From the NCBI GenBank assembly GCA_027924585.1, contig BSBM01000440.1, forward strand, positions 10,906,001 to 10,970,000: 64,000 nucleotides of DNA. The letters are read 5' to 3'. Both the position numbers and the translations under genes were made by a program. Below are positions 59,110 to 64,000 of this stretch, piece after piece. Numbering within the stretch: the first letter of the stretch is position 1; each line of letters begins with the position of its first letter. Source of the stretch: Larix kaempferi. Lineage: Eukaryota; Streptophyta; Pinopsida; Pinales; Pinaceae. The notes beneath the pieces were generated by a model. That model was not told where the DNA came from. It saw nothing but the letters and a program-made list of their open reading frames with translations, and ran no database searches.

Positions 59110-59910
59110 TTCGAGGAGGGTCCTTTTGAGCTACACCAAGCTTGTCTCGGAAGTATTCAAATTTCACTCGAGACAGAGGTTTGGTTAGTTCATCAGCAAC
59201 CTGTTACAAATTCAAACTTTATAGTTCCTTTCTGCGTCATATCTTGTTAGATCCCTATGTTCTTTGACTTATCATGGAACACTAGATTCTATGTCATCTT
59301 GATACAACTCTATTTGTCACATAGGATCACAGTTGGTTCTATCTCTAAGTCAAACAATCCTGAAGCCAAACTTCTTCACAACTAGCAGAGCAAGCAGCCA
59401 TATATTCTGCTTGTGCTGAGAGCCACACTAGACTGCTTCCAGCTAAACCATGAGATCATGGTTAATCCGAGACAATAACATCCTCTTGATGTGTTCTTCC
59501 TGTCTGATACACTTTCTGCCCAATCAGCATCTGAGTAGCCATCTGAAGTCATGATCTCCAAGATAGCATAGATCAATGTCTATCGTATCCTTTAGGTGCC
59601 TCATCACATGCTTTGCAACTATCACGTGAACACATCTAGTTTCCACTAGATACTGACTCAAGGTGTTCACAACAAAGCATATATCTAACCTAGTATATGT
59701 TAGATACATCAATCACCCAATAATTTGACTGTACAGAGTTATATCCACTAACTCTTCAGTTTGGAATCCATAAGTGTGGTCATTCCAACACCTCAAGTCC
59801 TTTTAATATTTCTCGGCATACTTTCCCTAGTTGAGAAATATTCCTTCTGATCCTTGCCATACTTCCAGACCTAGGAAGTAATGCATCAATATGAGATCTT
59901 TCATTTTCAT
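59110..59910 (-). pseudogene. Copia RT C-terminus and RNase H remnant
   Basis: On the minus strand, across frames: MHYFLGLEVWQ (about 59886), LMYLTYTRLDICFVVNTLSQ (59712), DADWAESVSDRKN and a MISWFSWKQSSVALST region (59550-59420), then VADELTKPLSRVKFEYFRDK near 59200-59140. This matches the RT/RNase H remnant of copy 1 from the same point onwards, but with many stops. The RT active-site region is not present upstream. Sequence to about 60120 is unassigned. Confidence 0.85.
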
Positions 59911-59919
59911 TTCTGCAGC

Positions 59920-61555
59920 CATCTATCTGTGCCATCTCTCGTTAGATGGGTCTACTGATATGAGCCTTAATATCATTCGAACTCCATGGTGAGTTCCTTC
60001 TTGTATCCATGTCATTTGTGTATAGAAACCATATTCAACCTTGTAGCAAAGGTTGAGATCCACATCACCCATGGTGATCATTAAGCTCATCAATTGATTA
60101 TCGATCCTGGGTACCATGATTCACACTTCTTCTTTAATTGTACCATTTAAGAGAATGGTCTTTATCTATTCACTTGGAGCAAAACATCTCATCATGATTC
60201 TCTTTTTTTTTTTTTTAAGATAATCTTCTAGCCACAAGCTTTCTATAGTGTGTTTGATTTGTAAATCTTTTGTTGAACATCCATCGCTTGTTCAGTGTTC
60301 ATCATTTATCATGATCTTTCCTACAAATCAAAATTAAGTACAGGATTAGTAATAATTCATAATCATCAAATCATATTGACATGATAACCTATTATGCATA
60401 CAGATATCATTTACATAGTTATGCAACTAATTTGACCAATACTTTGGCACAACACTTTCCCATATCCTGTATGCATACAGTGGCTATCTAGATGCCTTCC
60501 ATCTCTACCAGAACATACTATCGAGAGTGTGCACAGCTCTCGGCATGTCAGCAAAGAGGTTTCATTCTAGACAAGCAACAATGGAATGTTTGTCCAACTT
60601 ACCAATCATATGCACATTAGTAGTATACTATTCAATGCTCTATGAATGTTTATACTCAGCATTATATATTCTAGGAATACAAATATGCATACAACCTATT
60701 ACAGGCAATATCATTACTATTTCAAATAACAACTCAAATACTTATCTTTTATGTTTGTGTGGTTGCCTCCCGCTTGATCTTCTGTATGTCTTTTGAACTT
60801 CTATTCATTCTGTACCACTGTGCATGCTCAAGAGTCATCCTCATGATCTCATGCACAAACATACACTCATTAGTATATTCTAAATGCTATCAAAACATTA
60901 TAGTACTAAATAATCTTGAAAATGTATAGTCATGATTATAGTTAATAAACATTAGTATTCAAGATTTCAAGGAAGTCTTCTTTTACTCATGCATATCATC
61001 AATCAAGATAAAAGATATAATATGCATAATCCCTTGATTACTAACTTTATGAATAAGCATAACCAATCATTCCAAGTATACTTATATAAGGGATCCTAAC
61101 ACAAGGTAAGATTCATGGGAAACATACCTGGATTAGTATACCTACTTGGTTATGTACAACATACCTAAACAATCTCTTCAATGATTTAGAGATCCTGAGC
61201 TAGAACCTGCATGTCTCATAGGTTAAGCATAATATAACAAAGTCATACATACCTCGTAAGTAGAACAAAGATTATGGATGAGTCTTTGTCTTCATGTTTT
61301 CATGGTCATGGAACCTGATTTGTCTTTTGTGATGTACCTGTATCTTGTTAGCAGACAACATCAACCTCACACAACATCATAATGCATTAGTACAATCATA
61401 AGTGTCAACACCCTAACCAATGAATATCTTCTATCATGCATTCATAATTTTGTTAAGGTGATACAACAAATCTAAAATCAAGATTGTACTAACCGTAATA
61501 ACATGAAGACAAACATACCATAAACTTAATCATGAACAAATCTGAAAACATACCT
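59920..61555 (-). other. Non-coding internal region of copia copy 2
   Basis: It contains no protease or integrase. The minus-strand AG|GTATGT motifs (plus-strand ACATACCT) lie at 61549-61556, 61247-61254 and 61122-61129. A T-run is at about 60207-60217. Matching words show collinearity with 9954-11390 of copy 1. Confidence 0.65.
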
Positions 61556-61687
61556 CGATGAGTCATACCTGTCGAGATCGCTTGTAATCTCCTTATGTAA
61601 AGCCTTAGCCTCATCTCCCTCTGAAACAGGAACTCCTTCACTTATGCAGGTGACCAATCCATCTTCTTCTAGGATTAACCCTATCCA
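61556..61687 (-). pseudogene. Copia gag N-terminal stub (copy 2)
   Basis: The minus strand reads WIGLILEEDGLVTCISEG, then EGDEAKALHKEITSDLDRYD, ending at the first AG|GTATGT motif. It is the same short gag segment, ending at the same place, as in copy 1 (9813-9953). Confidence 0.7.
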
Positions 61688-62950
61688 CTTGATTTGCAAG
61701 AACTGGACCTGGAGCTTGATGAGCTGATCAAACTGATATATTCAGAATTTGAAAACTGCAAAGTTTCACTCCTCAATTTTGCCTTTGAAACTTCCAGATT
61801 CACTGGACGTGACCCTGAACTGGGGTTTGATGAATCCCACTCTTCTTCCCAATCAAAATGTTTGATCCAAAGCTCTAAGCTTCTATTTTTCTGAGGAGCT
61901 TCCAGCCATGCTCACAGATTTCAAAAATTCCCATTTTTACAGAAGCCCTAATTTTCCACTTTTCTGATCAAAGTCCCAAACTAGGGTTTGATCAAGCCCG
62001 GCCTTCTGCCCAACCAAAAAATATGATCTTGGTCTCTAAATTTCTCTTTTGATGAGTAGCATTCAGCCGTGGTCTCCATTTACAAAAATTCCAACTTTCT
62101 TCAAAGCCCTAAATTCTGGAAGCCATGAATGAAGGTACTAAAAAATAATTCTGTTTTGACATAAATATGTACCTGATTGTTTTTGGTGTAACTCCAAACT
62201 TTTCAATCCACAGGGTCTAAAAACGTTTTCTCAGATATCCTGACCTGTTATCTTTCCATCCTGACAGGTCTGACCTCAATTGGATTCTCTGAGAAAGAGT
62301 TATGTCAAATGTCGCAACGTGACCTGTTTTGGGATAAAACAGAAGAGCGAACTTGTACGGCGTGCCACGTGTCACTGTTTGAACTTCGGCCTCTGAAAAA
62401 ATTTTCTGAGGTAGCTCGGCCTGTTATATTTCCATCCTGACAGGTCTGACCTCAATTGGAGTCTCTGAGAGAGAGTTATGCCAAGTGTTGCAACATGACC
62501 TGTTTATGGGGTAATACAGGAGATCGAACTTGTATGGAGTGCCACCTGTCACTGGTTCAACTTCGGCCTCTGAAAAAGTTGTCTGAGATAGTACAGACTG
62601 TGTAATACCGGTCACTTTTTACGAAATTTTATTTGGAGCTTCCTAGCCCAAGATATGACCTTTTTCCCAAGGTCACCTGATTTTGACTCAGATCTGGAAG
62701 AGGCAGAAACCCTATATTGTACAGATCATAAATCACAAAGTACAACGAATTAGAGGTTGTCCTTTGGACACAAGGTACCTAGAGATTTAATCTTCGTCCT
62801 GTAACAATTTCAGATCCGAAAACTACGCCAAAACAGATTTATAGCGAAAGTGCTACGATGACTGGTTTTTGCTATGTAAAACCCTAACCTTCAAATTGTC
62901 GTAAGTAAAGCAAGTGTCTTTAGTGCCATACCTTGTCTTCCTTCAGGTTA
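61688..62950 (-). other. Non-coding leader of copia copy 2
   Basis: Collinear with 8637-9812 of copy 1. It holds the conserved duplication of about 165 bp (about 61820-62115) and, in addition, a private tandem duplication of about 180 bp (62230-62400 and 62405-62585), with repeated CCTGACAGGTCTGACCTCAA and CTTCGGCCTCTGAAAAA words. Confidence 0.75.
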
Positions 62951-62962
62951 GCTCTGATACCA
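62951..62962 (-). promoter_or_regulatory. Primer-binding site of copia copy 2
   Basis: The plus strand GCTCTGATACCA is the reverse complement of TGGTATCAGAGC and abuts the LTR end at 62963. It shows that the element is on the minus strand. Confidence 0.92.
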
Positions 62963-63567
62963 TGTTAAAATTCAATATGCTAAGACAGAAAATAGCGGCA
63001 TTACATTCCATTTCACAATAATAGCATATACAGGATCACTGAAGAAACAACAAGCACAGCATAAACACAAGAGACAGAGATTTATCCTGGGAAACCCTCA
63101 TGGGGTAGAAAACCCAGCAAAGCTTCCTCAATATAGATGACCAGCAATATACAAAGATGAAACCCTGAGACATGATCTCCTCCTCCACAATAGTATACCT
63201 CTCCTCCACAAGTGCGCTATCCTCAAGTGTGTGAGTGTATCAAATGAGGAACACACCTCCTCTATTTATACACTACTTTGATATGTATTTTACACAAGTA
63301 CACGTAGGCTCGTATTTAACCAATGGGTTAAATACCCCACTACAACTGACTGGGCCGACCCCTCTAGGGTGGTCTAATAACCCTTTGACCCACATAACAC
63401 ATACAGGGGCCGACCCCCACTGGGGAAGTCTAATAACCCGAGTTACCACATTCCGACGGAGGAATAAACATCTCCGGATATACAATAAGATCTTCACGGA
63501 GGAATGAAACATCTCCGGAATAATAAAGTACAAATATAATATTCTTTGAAGTTACAATATCTCAACA
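62963..63567 (-). repeat. 5' LTR of copia copy 2
   Basis: 605 bp, identical to 56520-57124 except for four substitutions (one near 62988, two near 63195, one near 63278). TATA box at 63262-63271 on the minus strand. Confidence 0.95.
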
Positions 63568-64000
63568 AAACCCCCTCTCTTTTTATGTGCCCAAATCTAT
63601 GTTGAGGTAGACCTAGAAAAGGGCATTCTATAAGCCATTAACCTCTCTATGGACGGTTAGACTCATCTCCAAAAGTTGGACTATGAGCAACTTCCCCTCA
63701 AGTGCAAGATCTATCACAAGTATGGACATTTCACCCAAAACTATCCCAAATCTAAGACTATGGGTCCTAAAAATGGAATGGAAGAAGGTTGGAAAGAACT
63801 CTCCAAGAAGGGGAGAAATTCAGTACTACCTCCCTAATCGGTAGTGTTACCTCAAAACTAGCATTCTTCCGTGATCGAAAAATAAGTATACCCAATTTAG
63901 ATGTGTGGACCCAAATCTAATGTGTGTACCCAACTGTGATATGCAGACCTAGTGCTATGATTGGCAACTATTCAAGAAAGTACACCCACTCTCACCTCAA
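63568..64000 (+). pseudogene. LINE ORF1 relic, C-terminal half (zinc knuckle)
   Basis: It continues the frame broken at 56519. It reads VEVDLEKGI, INLSMDG, then LDYEQLPLKCKIYHKYGHFT and NYPKSKTMGPK. This is the end of DUF4283 followed by a CCHC-type knuckle (zf-CCHC_4) in which the second and last cysteines are changed to tyrosine. AAACC at 63568-63572 is the right target duplication of the copia element. The relic runs to the window edge with stops. Confidence 0.82.

Larger units (their letters stand above)
56520..63567 (-). mobile_element. Ty1/copia-type LTR retrotransposon, non-autonomous, young (copy 2)
   Basis: Two 605-bp LTRs differ at only 4 positions. The target duplication AAACC is perfect (56515-56519 and 63568-63572). 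On the minus strand the order is 5' LTR (63567-62963), Met-tRNA primer-binding site, non-coding leader, gag stub, non-coding DNA with three AG|GTATGT motifs, decayed RT/RNase H (59910-59110), minisatellites (59045-57297), polypurine tract, 3' LTR (57124-56520). No PR, IN or RT core is found. Despite its recent insertion the coding remnants are full of stops, so it moved as an already defective template. It lies within a LINE ORF1 relic. Confidence 0.95.

Overview
This window looks like intergenic DNA from a large, repeat-rich plant nuclear genome. The evidence is Met-tRNA primed Ty1/copia and Ty3/gypsy elements, a plant L1-type LINE with a plant-style RNase H, a plant cystatin gene and a TMKL1-like receptor-kinase relic. 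A conifer or other gymnosperm is my best guess, from the long degenerate repeat tracts and low gene density. That is an inference; nothing in the sequence fixes the species.

Layout. 1-7988 is mostly unidentifiable, AT-rich sequence with local tandem repeats and a probable CUL4 N-terminal gene fragment (about 4005-4295). 7989-14332 is a complete Ty1/copia-type element on the + strand (636/638-bp LTRs, TSD GGAAA). Most of gag, all of IN and the RT core are missing. 18639-19639 is a 1001-bp TIR element with an 8-bp TSD (hAT-like, no transposase). About 20473-26817 is a 5'-truncated LINE with a 17-bp TSD, decayed ORF2 and an unusual extra coding region after RNase H. 27042-31258 is a compact Ty3/gypsy element (385-bp LTRs, TSD CAATT) with an open gag-protease frame and deleted RT and integrase cores. 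34864-34934 is a tRNA-Val(UAC)-like sequence, next to a 376-bp palindromic foldback element. 38676-40860 is a decayed gypsy pol, followed by a probable LTR. 47131-48530 is a TMKL1-like pseudogene. 54635-55230 (- strand) is the only apparently intact host gene, a phytocystatin. From about 55960 to the end of the window there is a LINE ORF1 (DUF4283/zinc-knuckle) relic, split by a young copia-type element (56520-63567, - strand, 605-bp LTRs with 4 differences, TSD AAACC).

The most unusual system is the pair of copia-type elements. They lie in opposite orientation and their LTRs are clearly diverged from each other. Yet both have the same architecture: a long non-coding leader, a stub of gag, three AG|GTATGT splice-donor-like motifs at almost identical spacing, a residual RT/RNase H, and a block of minisatellites between RNase H and the 3' LTR. 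This suggests a non-autonomous family that spread in that form, rather than two independent deletions. In the younger copy the arrays have 23-, 38-, 66- and 87-bp units. The 66- and 87-bp units keep a 379-codon frame open antisense to the element.

All three bounded LTR elements lack the RT catalytic core, so each must have been mobilised in trans.
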